A stretch of 64,000 bases of DNA from an uncultured Bacteroidales bacterium (GTDB lineage Bacteria; Bacteroidota; Bacteroidia; Bacteroidales; Bacteroidaceae): assembly GCA_902778625.1 (NCBI GenBank), contig CACYYM010000018.1, positions 17,116 to 81,115 on the forward strand, written 5' to 3'. Below the pieces are notes generated by a model that did not search any database, had not been told where the DNA came from, and was given only the letters and a program-made list of their open reading frames with translations. The position numbers and the translations under genes were made by a program. Positions 17,190 through 25,600 of this stretch are shown one piece after another. Position 1 is the stretch's first letter; each line of letters starts with the position of its first letter.

Positions 17190-17245
17190 CACACTGAAAG
17201 TGCAATTTTGCCACCAAAGCAAGGCAAAACAAGCACGAACAGACA

Positions 17246-18322
17246 ATGAAAAGAATTAAAATCGGAATCATAGGACTCGGCAGGATGGGACGCAAGCACC
17301 TCGCAGAACTTGTGGCCTGCAACTATTGGGACGTCAAATACACATGCGACATTAATCCCGAAAAGGCCAGACATTCACACGAGATAGCACCCAACGCCAT
17401 CTTTACAACCGACGAACGAGACCTCTGGAACGACCCGGAAGTGGAGTGCGTCGGTCTTTTCGCATTGGCCGACACAAGGGCAAGCCGCATAGAAAAAGCA
17501 GTCAAGGCAGGCAAACACGTAATCTGCGAAAAGCCACTCGCCTATAAACTTCAGGAGGAATGGGACGTCGTCAAACTCGAAGAATCCACCGACAAGTTCT
17601 GCACAGTCAACCTCTACCTCCGAAATGCATGGTACACGCAAGCCATGAAAGACTTCGTCAAAAGCGGCGAGATAGGCGAACTGGCCATCATCCGAATCTG
17701 TCACATGACCCCCGGCCTGTCCCCCGGAGAAGGACACGAGTACGAGGGGCCGTCTTTCCACGACTGCGGAATGCACTACGTCGACATCGCCCGCTGGTAT
17801 GCCGACTCGGAATACAAGACGGGACACGCGCAGGCTATCCGTATGTGGGACTATAAAGACCCGTGGTGGCTGCAGTGTCACGGAACATTCGAGAACGGCG
17901 TTGTCTACGACATCACACAGGGCTTCGTCTATGGCCAGCTTGCAAAAGACCAGACTCACAACTCATACACAGAACTCATCGGCAGCAAAGGATTCGTCCG
18001 CATGACGCACGACTTCAAGACAGCCGTCGTGGAAATGCATGGCGAACACGTGACCAAGCGCCTCGAGCAGCCTTATGGAGACAAGAACATCGACCGCCTC
18101 TGCAAACTGATGGGAGAGGCTATCCTGACAGGCATACGCCCCGAGTCCTTACCACGCTTCCGCGACGCAGCCATCGCCAGCGAATACTCTTGGAAAATGC
18201 TCGAGGATGCCCGATGCAACGACTTGCCTTCAAAAGGAACACCCGAAGAACTGGAACAGATTCACTACCGACGCGCTCACGCTACCGACGGCTACGGGCT
18301 CATCGACCGACCTCACAAATAA
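17246..18322 (+). CDS. Gfo/Idh/MocA-family NAD(P)-dependent oxidoreductase (cytoplasmic)
   Basis: 358 residues without a signal peptide. The N-terminal Rossmann fold has GIIGLGRMGRKH (about 7-18), and the family motif GKHVICEKPLAY includes the EKP catalytic Lys near residue 97. The C-terminal alpha/beta domain carries FHDCGMHYVDIARW, with the D..HYVD histidine usual in substrate binding. Members oxidise or reduce sugars, inositols and their derivatives. It heads a plus-strand cluster with tatA, a second exported oxidoreductase, a DUF1080 protein and an epimerase, consistent with 3-keto-sugar chemistry. Specific substrate unknown. Confidence 0.9.
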   Translation: MKRIKIGIIGLGRMGRKHLAELVACNYWDVKYTCDINPEKARHSHEIAPNAIFTTDERDLWNDPEVECVGLFALADTRASRIEKAVKAGKHVICEKPLAYKLQEEWDVVKLEESTDKFCTVNLYLRNAWYTQAMKDFVKSGEIGELAIIRICHMTPGLSPGEGHEYEGPSFHDCGMHYVDIARWYADSEYKTGHAQAIRMWDYKDPWWLQCHGTFENGVVYDITQGFVYGQLAKDQTHNSYTELIGSKGFVRMTHDFKTAVVEMHGEHVTKRLEQPYGDKNIDRLCKLMGEAILTGIRPESLPRFRDAAIASEYSWKMLEDARCNDLPSKGTPEELEQIHYRRAHATDGYGLIDRPHK

Positions 18323-18360
18323 CAAAACCTGAAACAATAAAAACTTAAAACTACATAAAT

Positions 18361-18573
18361 ATGACAAATCAACTCTTATTCCTCGGCTCCTTGGGCAGTC
18401 AGGAAATTATCATCATTGCCCTCGTCATCCTGCTCCTCTTCGGCGGAAAAAAGATTCCTGAACTGATGCGCGGACTCGGCAAGGGCGTCTCACAGTTCAA
18501 GAAAGGCATGAACGACATTGAAGAACAAATCAATGCCGAGCCCGAAAAGAAGGAAGAAATTCAAAACAAATAA
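18361..18573 (+). CDS. tatA: Twin-arginine translocase subunit TatA/E
   Basis: 70 residues: a short N-terminal stretch, one membrane helix (about 13-27, [14 protein letters not shown]), the hinge GGKKIPEL, an amphipathic helix ([17 protein letters not shown]) and an acidic/basic tail. This is the standard TatA/E plan and forms the pore component of Sec-independent export of folded proteins. It lies 38 bp after the first oxidoreductase and 34 bp before a gene whose product carries a twin-arginine signal; tatC is four genes downstream. Confidence 0.95.
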   Translation: MTNQLLFLGSLGSQEIIIIALVILLLFGGKKIPELMRGLGKGVSQFKKGMNDIEEQINAEPEKKEEIQNK

Positions 18574-18607
18574 CATAAGTTTAACCATCCAAAACAAACA
18601 TCTTTTT

Positions 18608-20137
18608 ATGAAAGACATGTCAAGAAGATCGTTCCTCAAGGCAGGAACCGCAGCAACAGCTGCTCTTGCAATGGCTCCCGTCGATGTGCTCGGCAAAGCT
18701 AAAGCAAAGAAAAACGTACCAACAGGCAAGATTAAGCTCCTCGGCGTTGGCGTTGGCGGTCGCGGACACGCTGACATCAATGCTGTAACCTACAAGGGCA
18801 AAGACGAAATCTACGATGATATCGAATTCATCGGCATGTGCGACGTCGACCAGAAATACGCTAAGGGCGTCCTCGAAGAATACAAGAGACTCTTCCCCAA
18901 CATGAAGGTATACAACGATTACAAGAAGATGTATGCCGAACTGCTGGACCAAGCTGACGCCGTTATCTGCGGTACTGCCGACCACACACACGCTATCATT
19001 TGCGCAGAGGCTTTGGCAGCTGGCAAGCACGTTTACTGCGAGAAGCCCCTCACACGTACCGTTTACGAATCTCGTCTGCTGACAAAGCTTGCCGCAAAGG
19101 CTGGCGTAGCTACTCAGATGGGTAATCAGGGTTCAAGCGGCGAAGGCGTTAACCTGACTTGCGAATGGATCTGGAACGGCGAAATCGGCGAGGTAACTCG
19201 TGTTGATGCCTTCACCGACCGTCCTATCTGGCCACAAGGCCTCGAGCGCCCCGAAGAAGTACACGAGATTCCCAGCACATTGAACTGGGATGCCTTCATC
19301 GGCCCGGCTCCCAAACGTCCCTACAACTCCATCTATCACCCCTGGAACTTCCGCGGCTGGTGGGACTTCGGCACAGGCGCTCTTGGTGACATGGCTTGCC
19401 ACATCTTACATCCCGTCTTCAAGGCTCTCGACCTCGGCTATCCCATCCACGCTGAAGGCAGCTCCACTCCTCTTATGTCCGACTGCTGCCCCAGCGCACA
19501 GGTTGTCAAGCTGACTTATCCCGCTCGTCCAAACCGTCCGAAGGTTGCAATGCCTGAGGTTGTTGTAACATGGAGCGATGGTGGCATCATCCCATTCCGT
19601 CCCGAAGGACTGGCTATCGGCAAGGACCTCAACGTCAGCGGTGGTGGCGCTATCTTCTACGGTACAAAAGACATCCTGGTTGTAGGATGCTACGGCGAAA
19701 GACCTTACTTGGTAAGCGGCCGTGTGCCCGACGCTCCAAAGGTTTGCCGTCGTGTGCCCGGTGGTCCTGGTGGACACCAGCGCGACTGGATCCGTGCTAT
19801 CAAGGAAATCCGTGAAGGCAAGAAGGATTGGACAAGAACAGCTTCCGACTTCAGCGAGGCAGGTCCCTTCAACGAAATGGTTGCCATGGGCGTTGTTGCC
19901 ACACGTCTGCAAGGCCTGAATCAGGTACTTGACTGGGACGGCGAGAACATGCGCTTCACCAACATTCCAGAGAAGGCTACCGTTCGCGCTATGCTCAAGG
20001 ACGGCTTCTCTATCCACGACGGACATCCCACGTTCAACAAGACCTACACAGAACCCGTCAATGCTCGCGAGTTTGCTGCAGAGCTCATCAAGCCGAAGTA
20101 CCAGAATGGCTATGTTCTGCCCGAACTCCCCGCATAA
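18608..20137 (+). CDS. Tat-exported Gfo/Idh/MocA-family oxidoreductase
   Basis: About 509 residues. The start at 18608 is chosen because it places the twin-arginine signal at the N-terminus: SRRSFLKAG at residues 5-13, then an Ala-rich hydrophobic stretch. The frame is open further upstream, but those codons overlap tatA and add a basic non-signal sequence. Rossmann motif LGVGVGGRGHADINA, GKHVYCEKPLTR (EKP) and WWDFGTGALGDMACH are all present. Family members bind NAD(P) tightly, which explains export as a folded holoenzyme by Tat. Encoded between tatA and tatC, it is very likely their client, oxidising glycosides in the periplasm; that role is inferred from its neighbours. Confidence 0.9.
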   Translation: MKDMSRRSFLKAGTAATAALAMAPVDVLGKAKAKKNVPTGKIKLLGVGVGGRGHADINAVTYKGKDEIYDDIEFIGMCDVDQKYAKGVLEEYKRLFPNMKVYNDYKKMYAELLDQADAVICGTADHTHAIICAEALAAGKHVYCEKPLTRTVYESRLLTKLAAKAGVATQMGNQGSSGEGVNLTCEWIWNGEIGEVTRVDAFTDRPIWPQGLERPEEVHEIPSTLNWDAFIGPAPKRPYNSIYHPWNFRGWWDFGTGALGDMACHILHPVFKALDLGYPIHAEGSSTPLMSDCCPSAQVVKLTYPARPNRPKVAMPEVVVTWSDGGIIPFRPEGLAIGKDLNVSGGGAIFYGTKDILVVGCYGERPYLVSGRVPDAPKVCRRVPGGPGGHQRDWIRAIKEIREGKKDWTRTASDFSEAGPFNEMVAMGVVATRLQGLNQVLDWDGENMRFTNIPEKATVRAMLKDGFSIHDGHPTFNKTYTEPVNAREFAAELIKPKYQNGYVLPELPA

Positions 20138-20162
20138 ATAACATCACATAGTTATCACAACG

Positions 20163-21023
20163 ATGAAACTAAGAAACATCCTTGCCGCAGCAGCTCTGGC
20201 TGCTGCGGCTGGCGTACAGGCTCAGCCTCAGTACGTCGTTATTGAGAATCCTCAGGTTGACCTCAGCACTTTGAAGGTTGATAAGGAAGGCTACTATGTC
20301 CTCTTCGACGGCTCAAGCCTCGATGGCTGGCGCGGTTACTGTAAAGACCATATCCCCAGCAAGTGGAACATCAAGGACGGTGCTCTCCACTTCGACGGCC
20401 GTGGCAGAGGTGAAGGCGGTGACATCATCTTCGCTCACAAGTTCAAGGACTTCATATTCGAAATCGAATGGAAGATTGCAGAAGGCGGCAACTCAGGTAT
20501 TTTCTACCTCGGCAAGGAAACCGCTACCATCAACAATGATGAGCCTAAAACAGAAGAGACAAAGGCTGGCAACGTGACTATCACACAGACCATCGACAAT
20601 CGCGGCAAGCTCAACTATCAGCCCATCTACATTAGCTGCCCAGAGTGTCAAGTGCTCGACAACGAGCGTCATCCCGACGCAAAGCTCGGCGCAACACTCG
20701 GCATCCGTCAGAGCACAAGCCTCTATGATATGATTGTTGCAAAGCCTCAGAACGCGAACCCTGCAGGTCAGTGGAACAAGGTAAAGATTGTCGTGAAGAA
20801 CGGCAAGGTTACACACTACCAGAACGGCGTCAAGGTATTGAGCTACACTTTGGCCAACAAGTCTTGGGTTGACCTCGTGCAGACCTCTAAATTCAGCCAA
20901 AAGAACTGGCCGCTTGCTTACGAGATCATGAAGGACTGCGGCAAGGAGCCCGGTTACTTTGGCATGCAGGACCACGGTGACGAAGTTTGGTACCGCAACA
21001 TCCGCGTCAAGGTACTTAAGTAA
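20163..21023 (+). CDS. Exported DUF1080 (3-keto-disaccharide hydrolase) domain protein
   Basis: 286 residues with an Ala-rich Sec signal peptide (about 1-20). The concanavalin-like DUF1080 fold is indicated by YVLFDGSSLDGWRGY (about 44-58), GGDIIFAHKFKDFIFEIEWK and the hallmark EGGNSGIFYLG (about 116-126), plus GPxxEYQVLD-like CPECQVLDNERHPDA and a late NGVKVLSY. DUF1080 proteins have been linked to hydrolysis of 3-keto-glycosides made by Gfo/Idh/MocA dehydrogenases, matching the gene just 25 bp upstream. I expect it to cleave the oxidised glycoside in the periplasm. Confidence 0.88.
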   Translation: MKLRNILAAAALAAAAGVQAQPQYVVIENPQVDLSTLKVDKEGYYVLFDGSSLDGWRGYCKDHIPSKWNIKDGALHFDGRGRGEGGDIIFAHKFKDFIFEIEWKIAEGGNSGIFYLGKETATINNDEPKTEETKAGNVTITQTIDNRGKLNYQPIYISCPECQVLDNERHPDAKLGATLGIRQSTSLYDMIVAKPQNANPAGQWNKVKIVVKNGKVTHYQNGVKVLSYTLANKSWVDLVQTSKFSQKNWPLAYEIMKDCGKEPGYFGMQDHGDEVWYRNIRVKVLK

Positions 21024-21054
21024 TATACATTATTTTATATTATAAGGAAACGAG

Positions 21055-21942
21055 ATGAAAAAGATTCTTATGATTGCCTGCCTTGCCGCCACCTTCTTCG
21101 GTTTCGGCATGAACGCAGATGCAAAGAAGAAAGATATTGCCTTCCAGATGTATAGTGTTCGCGAACTTATTGGCGACCCTGGCAAGTATGCACAGAACCA
21201 CGTAAGCACGCTGAACGCACTCGCTAAGATGGGATATACTGCTGTCGAGGCTGCAAACTATGGCGACGGCAAGCTTTATGGCGTTTCGCCCGAGCAGTTC
21301 AAGGCCGACATCGAAGCTGCAGGCATGAAGGTCCTCTCAAGCCATGTTGGTCACAATCTGAATAACGAAGAGCTGAAGTCGGGCAACTTCGACGGCGCCC
21401 TGAAGTGGTGGGCACAATGCATCGACGCACACAAGCGTGCCGGCATGCAATACATCGTGAACCCTGGCGTCAACTATCCCAAGACTCTTGCAGAAGCAGA
21501 TGTCATTTGCAAGTATCTGAATAAGGTCGGCGAGATGGTGAACGCAGCAGGCATGAAGTTCGGCTACCACAACCATTCGCACGAGTTCGGCAAAGTGGAG
21601 AACAAGGTATGGTACGACTACATGCTCGAGCATACCGATGCCGACAAAGTGTTCTTTGAAATGGACGTCTATTGGGCAGTGCGCGGTCAGGTTAGTCCTG
21701 TCGAGTACTTCAACAAGTACCCTGGTCGCTTCACCCTTCTCCACATCAAGGACCACAAGGAATTTGGCGAAAGCGGCATGGTTGGCTTCGATGCCATCTT
21801 CAACAATGCCGATAAAGCTGGCTTAAAGAACTTGATTGTTGAGTTGGAAGGAAGCAACAGACCCAACATCCTTGATGGCATGAAGGTTTGTGCCGACTAC
21901 CTCAAAGCCGCAAAGTTCGTCAAAGCAACTTACAACAAGTAA
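21055..21942 (+). CDS. Exported sugar isomerase/epimerase-like TIM barrel protein
   Basis: 295 residues with a signal peptide (about 1-23). AP endonuclease 2/xylose isomerase-like TIM barrel: QMYSVRELIG, AKMGYTAVEAANYGDGKLYG, SSHVGHN, GMKFGYHNHSHEFG (metal-binding His/Glu region), VFFEMDVYWAVRGQ, FTLLHIKDHK and LIVELEGSNRP near the C-terminus. These supply the Glu/Asp/His set that binds a divalent metal in this superfamily. It follows the DUF1080 gene by 31 bp and probably acts on the released keto-sugar. A perfect 12-bp stem lies between it and tatC. Confidence 0.87.
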   Translation: MKKILMIACLAATFFGFGMNADAKKKDIAFQMYSVRELIGDPGKYAQNHVSTLNALAKMGYTAVEAANYGDGKLYGVSPEQFKADIEAAGMKVLSSHVGHNLNNEELKSGNFDGALKWWAQCIDAHKRAGMQYIVNPGVNYPKTLAEADVICKYLNKVGEMVNAAGMKFGYHNHSHEFGKVENKVWYDYMLEHTDADKVFFEMDVYWAVRGQVSPVEYFNKYPGRFTLLHIKDHKEFGESGMVGFDAIFNNADKAGLKNLIVELEGSNRPNILDGMKVCADYLKAAKFVKATYNK

Positions 21943-21955
21943 GAAAACTGTCTTT

Positions 21956-22010
21956 AGGAGCCCCTCTCGAATTCCTAAGCGCTTTCCATAGAGCAGAGGG
22001 GCTCCTACTT
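21956..22010 (+). terminator. Strong inverted repeat between the epimerase gene and tatC
   Basis: A perfect 12-bp stem AGGAGCCCCTCT (21956-21967) / AGAGGGGCTCCT (21995-22006) encloses a 27-nt loop and is followed by a short ACTTTA. It looks like a terminator or processing hairpin that would lower, but need not stop, transcription into tatC 12 bp later. Confidence 0.7.
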
Positions 22011-22017
22011 TAATAGT

Positions 22018-22854
22018 ATGGAGTTAGAAGACAAAAGCAAAACAGAACATATAGAGGAAGAAGAGGCTCAAGAGGGTGCAATGTCTTTTTGGGACCATCT
22101 TGAGGTGCTGCGATGGGCTGTGTTCCGCAGTGCATGTGTACTTATGGTCATCATGATTGGCACATTCATTGCTATGCCCTACATCTTTGACCGCTTCATC
22201 CTCGCTCCCACAAACAACGACTTCTTCACATATCGCTGGCTCAATGCTATTGGCAGAGGCATAGTGAAGCTCTCGCCTGACTTCGACGTACAAATCATCA
22301 ACATCAACGTCGCCAGCCAGTTCATGACACATATCTCAACGTCTATCTCTCTGGCAGCAGTCATTGCCTTTCCTTATTTTATATGGGAGATTTGGCGTTT
22401 CATCGAGCCAGCTCTCTTCGAAGACGAGGTGAAACATCTCAAACCGGCTTTTCTTGGCGGAACGCTGATGTTCTACGTCGGCTGTGCCATCGGCTATATG
22501 CTCGTATTCCCTTTCACATTCCGTTTTCTTGTTGAGTACAATCTGAGCCCTAACATTACAAACCAAATTAACCTGCAGAGCTACATCGACAACTTCACGA
22601 TGCTCATCCTCGTCATGGGCATTGTCTTTGAGATGCCACTGCTGGCTTGGCTACTTAGTTTGTTTGGAATTTTAAAGAAGAGTTTCCTTCGTGAGTACAA
22701 AAAGCACGCAATCGTCATACTTCTCATTTCTGCAGCAATCATTACTCCAAGCGGCGACCCCTTTACCCTTATGCTCGTATTCATCCCCCTATATGTACTC
22801 TACGAGCTGTCAATCCTCGTCGTAAGGGACAAAACGAAAAAAGAAGCCGAATGA
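22018..22854 (+). CDS. tatC: Twin-arginine translocase subunit TatC
   Basis: 278 residues with the six-helix TatC layout. The N-terminal cytoplasmic part SFWDHLEVLRWAVFRSA includes the conserved HL.[ED]LR signal-recognition motif; later AAVIAFPYFIWEIWRFIEPAL contains the F.FP...YQ.W-like region and the conserved FIEPAL, followed by FEDEVKHLKPAF and the ALITPSGDPF-like IITPSGDPFT. TatC recognises twin-arginine signals and recruits TatA. The acidic N-terminal extension (residues 1-25) is longer than in E. coli. It completes a split tatA...tatC locus that surrounds a Tat substrate. Confidence 0.96.
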   Translation: MELEDKSKTEHIEEEEAQEGAMSFWDHLEVLRWAVFRSACVLMVIMIGTFIAMPYIFDRFILAPTNNDFFTYRWLNAIGRGIVKLSPDFDVQIININVASQFMTHISTSISLAAVIAFPYFIWEIWRFIEPALFEDEVKHLKPAFLGGTLMFYVGCAIGYMLVFPFTFRFLVEYNLSPNITNQINLQSYIDNFTMLILVMGIVFEMPLLAWLLSLFGILKKSFLREYKKHAIVILLISAAIITPSGDPFTLMLVFIPLYVLYELSILVVRDKTKKEAE

Positions 22855-22948
22855 GCCCTATTGTGCCATATTTGAGCCGTTTTTTTACACATAATTGGCA
22901 AAAGTGTGCACGTTTAGCACATAAATTGCATAAAAAATACATTTTTTC

Positions 22949-22979
22949 TTGCACGGAACTAAATATTGTCGTAACTTTG
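22949..22979 (+). promoter_or_regulatory. Bacteroidota promoter of the OmpA-family gene
   Basis: TTGCA at 22949-22953 and TAACTTTG at 22972-22979 are 18 bp apart, an almost perfect match to the -33/-7 consensus. It leaves a leader of roughly 75 bp before the ATG at 23063, consistent with a highly expressed porin. Confidence 0.88.
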
Positions 22980-23062
22980 CGGCAACTAAAAGTGTGTTAA
23001 ACAACGTATTAAACGCAAAGAAAGAGAATAAAAACCTAAATATTGTTAATAATTTTAAGAAC

Positions 23063-24124
23063 ATGAAAAAGATTACTCTCGTTATTGCTATGTTTACTAT
23101 GGCAATGGCAGCCAGCGCCCAGAATGCTGGACAGAAGTTTTTTGACAATTGGTCAATTGGTGCAGAAGGTGGCGTAAGCACAAACCTTCATGATTGGGAC
23201 ACTCCCAACGGTGCAGTTGCAGGCATTAACCTGACCAAGGGCATCACTCCCGTACTGAGCTTGGAATTCCAACTTCAGGCAGGCTTCAACGACAACGCTA
23301 ACTGGAACATGGGCCGTAGCTGCAATGTCTTCGACAACGCAAGCATCTTTGGTAACACTAAGATTAACCTCATGAACTGGTTCGGTGGTTACAAGGGCAC
23401 TCGTCGCCTCTTCGAAATTCAGGCTCGTGGCGGTTTCGGCTACCTGCGTTATTTCTATCCCGACTTCAAGGGCAACCCCACAAACAATGGCAATGACCTC
23501 AACCGCTTCGTCACCAAGTTTGGTATCGACTTCGACTTCAACCTTGGCAAGGCAAAGGCTTGGACTATCAGCCTCCGTCCCGCAGTTGTTCTCAAGGCAG
23601 GTGCCGGCGAGACCATCTCTCCCGAATACCTCGGTTGTGACAATGGCGATTGCGACGCTTACAGCCACAACGCTCTTGGTCAGATTACAGCTGGTGTGAC
23701 TTACCACTTCCTTTGCAGCAATGGCGAGCACCAGAACTTCACATACGTAGCTCCCGCAGCAGTCACCAACGTTGTTGAGAAGATTGTTGAGAAGCCCGTC
23801 GAGAAGGTTGTCGAGAAGGTTGTCGAGAAGGTTGTCACCAAGAATGTTGGCAACGGCGTTACCGTTGAGTTCGCTCAGAACAAGGCTACCCTCACCAACA
23901 CCGCTAAGGCTAAGCTGAACACTATCGAGAAGAACGCTACCGTTGTTATCGACGGCTATGCTTCTCCCGAAGGTGCAAAGGCATACAACCAGAAGCTGTC
24001 ACAGCGTCGTTGCGATGCAGTCAAGAGCTATCTTGAGGATCGTGGCGTGAAGGTTTCTGACGTTAACGCTCATGGTGCAGAAGGTCCCGAGTCTCAGCGT
24101 ATCGTTTACGTTACAATTAAGTAA
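23063..24124 (+). CDS. OmpA-family outer-membrane protein
   Basis: 353 residues. The ATG at 23063 is chosen because it begins a normal signal peptide (MKKITLVIAMFTMAMAASAQ); the frame upstream crosses the promoter. Residues 30-230 look like an eight-strand beta-barrel with alternating aromatic and polar residues. A linker of VEK repeats (VEKPVEKVVEKVVEKVV) leads to a C-terminal OmpA peptidoglycan-binding domain: VEFAQNKATLTNTAKAKLN, VVIDGYASPEGAKAYNQKLSQRRCDAVKSYL. It is likely an abundant structural porin anchoring the outer membrane. A good terminator follows. Confidence 0.94.
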   Translation: MKKITLVIAMFTMAMAASAQNAGQKFFDNWSIGAEGGVSTNLHDWDTPNGAVAGINLTKGITPVLSLEFQLQAGFNDNANWNMGRSCNVFDNASIFGNTKINLMNWFGGYKGTRRLFEIQARGGFGYLRYFYPDFKGNPTNNGNDLNRFVTKFGIDFDFNLGKAKAWTISLRPAVVLKAGAGETISPEYLGCDNGDCDAYSHNALGQITAGVTYHFLCSNGEHQNFTYVAPAAVTNVVEKIVEKPVEKVVEKVVEKVVTKNVGNGVTVEFAQNKATLTNTAKAKLNTIEKNATVVIDGYASPEGAKAYNQKLSQRRCDAVKSYLEDRGVKVSDVNAHGAEGPESQRIVYVTIK

Positions 24125-24155
24125 TAGAGACGAACCTTAATAACAGATTAACTGG

Positions 24156-24188
24156 AAGCCCTACCACATTTGTGGTGGGGCTTTCACT
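24156..24188 (+). terminator. Terminator of the OmpA-family gene
   Basis: AGCCCTACCACA / TGTGGTGGGGCT hairpin (24157-24182; one mispair) followed by TTTCACTTT, 30 bp after the stop. Confidence 0.88.
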
Positions 24189-24202
24189 TTATCTGTAGGG
24201 AA

Positions 24203-24285
24203 ACGACCGCAGGGATGAATGCAAATATCACACGTGAAGTTTGCAATTGTAACACGTTATGTTGGCAATCGTAACACGTTATGTT
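24203..24285. repeat. 22-bp palindrome array 4 (AT-type, four units)
   Basis: Centres at 24211/12 (ACCGC-AG-GGATG, degenerate), 24232/33 (TCAC-AC-GTGA), 24254/55 and 24276/77 (both TAAC-AC-GTTA with GTTGGCAATC-like linkers). Spacings 21, 22 and 22 bp. The rest of the 417-bp spacer up to 24541 holds direct repeats of GTTAAGTG near 24330-24350, an AT-rich TATATATA stretch near 24415-24465 and three GTTAACA copies near 24505-24525, but no gene that I can support. Confidence 0.82.
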
Positions 24286-24541
24286 TGGATTTTGACTATG
24301 CCACGTTTCGAGGAGTCACTCAAAGCGTTAAGTGTTATGTGTTAAGTGCCAATTTCAACATATACACACATACGCTCATAATGCCCTGAAAGGAAACAAG
24401 ACTATATACATTACTATTATATTAATACTATATTATAATGTATATATATATATATAATGTATACTTAAAAGAAAAAGCAATAGTATATATGTGTTTTTTG
24501 CCTGTTAACAGTTAACAGTTAACGCTTTCCTTTCTTGGATC

Positions 24542-24787
24542 TCAATTCCCTAAGACTATTTGTACCACCTCGGCTTTATATTTGCGCGAAATTGGGAGGC
24601 GAACGTCGCCTATCAGGATGTTCTCGCCGTCACGTCCCAGACAAGCCGAAATACGGACAAGATAGGAACGATGGATGCGGACGAAGTCGCGCCCAAGAAG
24701 ATTCGCCCATGCGGAAATGGAACGCTTGTTGCGGTAGCGACGACCTTCTGTGGCATAAATCCAAGTCTCTGTATCACAACTCTCCAT
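24542..24787 (-). CDS. LytTR DNA-binding domain fragment (5' end apparently lost)
   Basis: 81 residues from the first ATG. The core WIYATEGRRYRNKRS, FVRIHRSYLVR and LPISRKYKAEV matches the beta-rich LytTR DNA-binding domain of AlgR/AgrA-type regulators. The frame is open further upstream to 24925, and codons before the ATG still read like domain (NTSERQPVKLQRQEILY), but no ATG, GTG or TTG is available there. So the natural N-terminus, normally a receiver or membrane domain, seems missing. The open upstream stretch overlaps, antisense, the equally start-less frame at 24804-25118. Probably a remnant; expression as a free DNA-binding domain is possible. Confidence 0.65.
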   Translation of the reverse strand: MESCDTETWIYATEGRRYRNKRSISAWANLLGRDFVRIHRSYLVRISACLGRDGENILIGDVRLPISRKYKAEVVQIVLGN

Positions 24788-24890
24788 ATAAAGAATTTCC
24801 TGACGTTGGAGCTTTACTGGTTGGCGTTCGCTGGTATTCCTAGCTGCATGGAAGGCCCCAGCGTGGATTCGTAATATAGGTCTTATCGCG

Positions 24891-25118
24891 TTGGCCTTTG
24901 GTTTCCTTTTTGGCGCACTCGGTCTCTATCAGATGTATGGCGTTCTGCAAGAGTCGTTCAGGGCATTTAACGAAACGGGCGATGTATCTCCATCCAATCT
25001 GGTACCGCCTCCCGTAATATGTGGGGGATACAAATTAGGTCTCATCCCTGTTATCTACGGCATCATCATCTTCATTATATCCCAGATAGCCTACCTCTGC
25101 CAAAAGCCGAGGATATAA
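24891..25118 (+). CDS. Membrane protein fragment, MotA/TolQ/ExbB-like (5' end apparently lost)
   Basis: 75 residues from a TTG; the frame is open from 24804 with no ATG. Two membrane helices flank a polar segment: FGFLFGALGLYQMYGVLQ and LGLIPVIYGIIIFIISQIAY, with GDVSPSNLVPPP between. This resembles the last two helices of small MotA/TolQ/ExbB-like proteins of Bacteroidota, in which DISP..M..GI..ALI..IYG is usual. The first residues in the open frame (WKAPAWIRNIGLIALAF) could also be native. Apparent loss of the start together with the divergent LytTR fragment suggests a deletion between two genes. Identification tentative. Confidence 0.45.
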   Translation: MAFGFLFGALGLYQMYGVLQESFRAFNETGDVSPSNLVPPPVICGGYKLGLIPVIYGIIIFIISQIAYLCQKPRI

Positions 25119-25120
25119 AC

Positions 25121-25166
25121 AAACGAGCGGATAGCCCATTTCTGTGGCTATCCGCTCGTTTTTTAT
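25121..25166. terminator. Bidirectional terminator
   Basis: A 15-bp stem, AACGAGCGGATAGCC / GGCTATCCGCTCGTT, with an 8-9-nt loop is followed by TTTTTT on the plus strand and preceded by an A-rich run, so it can stop transcripts from both sides (the membrane fragment and the ACT gene). Confidence 0.93.
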
Positions 25167-25192
25167 TAATAAGACTGTTGCCTATATTAGGC

Positions 25193-25588
25193 TTAGAACT
25201 CCTGAAGGGATTTCTCCTTGATGACTTGCTTTGTCTTTTCCGTGTCGGACGAGCGGAACACGAGAATGCCCTTGCCTGAAAGCAGGAAGGAGTACATGTA
25301 GGCAATGCTGATGTCGGCTTCAGCAAAGAGAGCCAACACGCGAGCTGCCTCGCCTGGCTTGTCTTCCAATTGAATGGCAAAGACATCGGTGAGCGTCGCC
25401 GTGATGCCCTGCTCTTTCAGCACGATGAAGGCACGTTCCGGGTCGTTGCAGATAATGCGGTAGATACCGAAGTCCTGCGTGTCGGAAATGGTGGAGGCGA
25501 TTATCTGAATGCCAGCTTCCTTGAGCACGTTCAGCACGGTAAGGAGCGTGCCGCGCTTGTTTTCGATAAATATGGACAATTGTTTCAT
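25193..25588 (-). CDS. ACT-domain protein
   Basis: 131 residues comprising two ACT-type beta-alpha-beta-beta-alpha-beta units: QLSIFIENKRGTLLTVLNVLKEAGIQI (about 3-29) and DVFAIQLEDKPGEAARVLALFAEADISI (about 68-95). The [KR]PG.L..V...L loops bind amino acids. No enzyme domain is attached. It is the last gene of a minus-strand run with two phenylacetate-CoA ligase-like genes, 12 bp after the first, and very probably senses an aromatic amino acid for this pathway. Confidence 0.9.
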   Translation of the reverse strand: MKQLSIFIENKRGTLLTVLNVLKEAGIQIIASTISDTQDFGIYRIICNDPERAFIVLKEQGITATLTDVFAIQLEDKPGEAARVLALFAEADISIAYMYSFLLSGKGILVFRSSDTEKTKQVIKEKSLQEF

Positions 25589-25600
25589 AACGTCTTGTTT

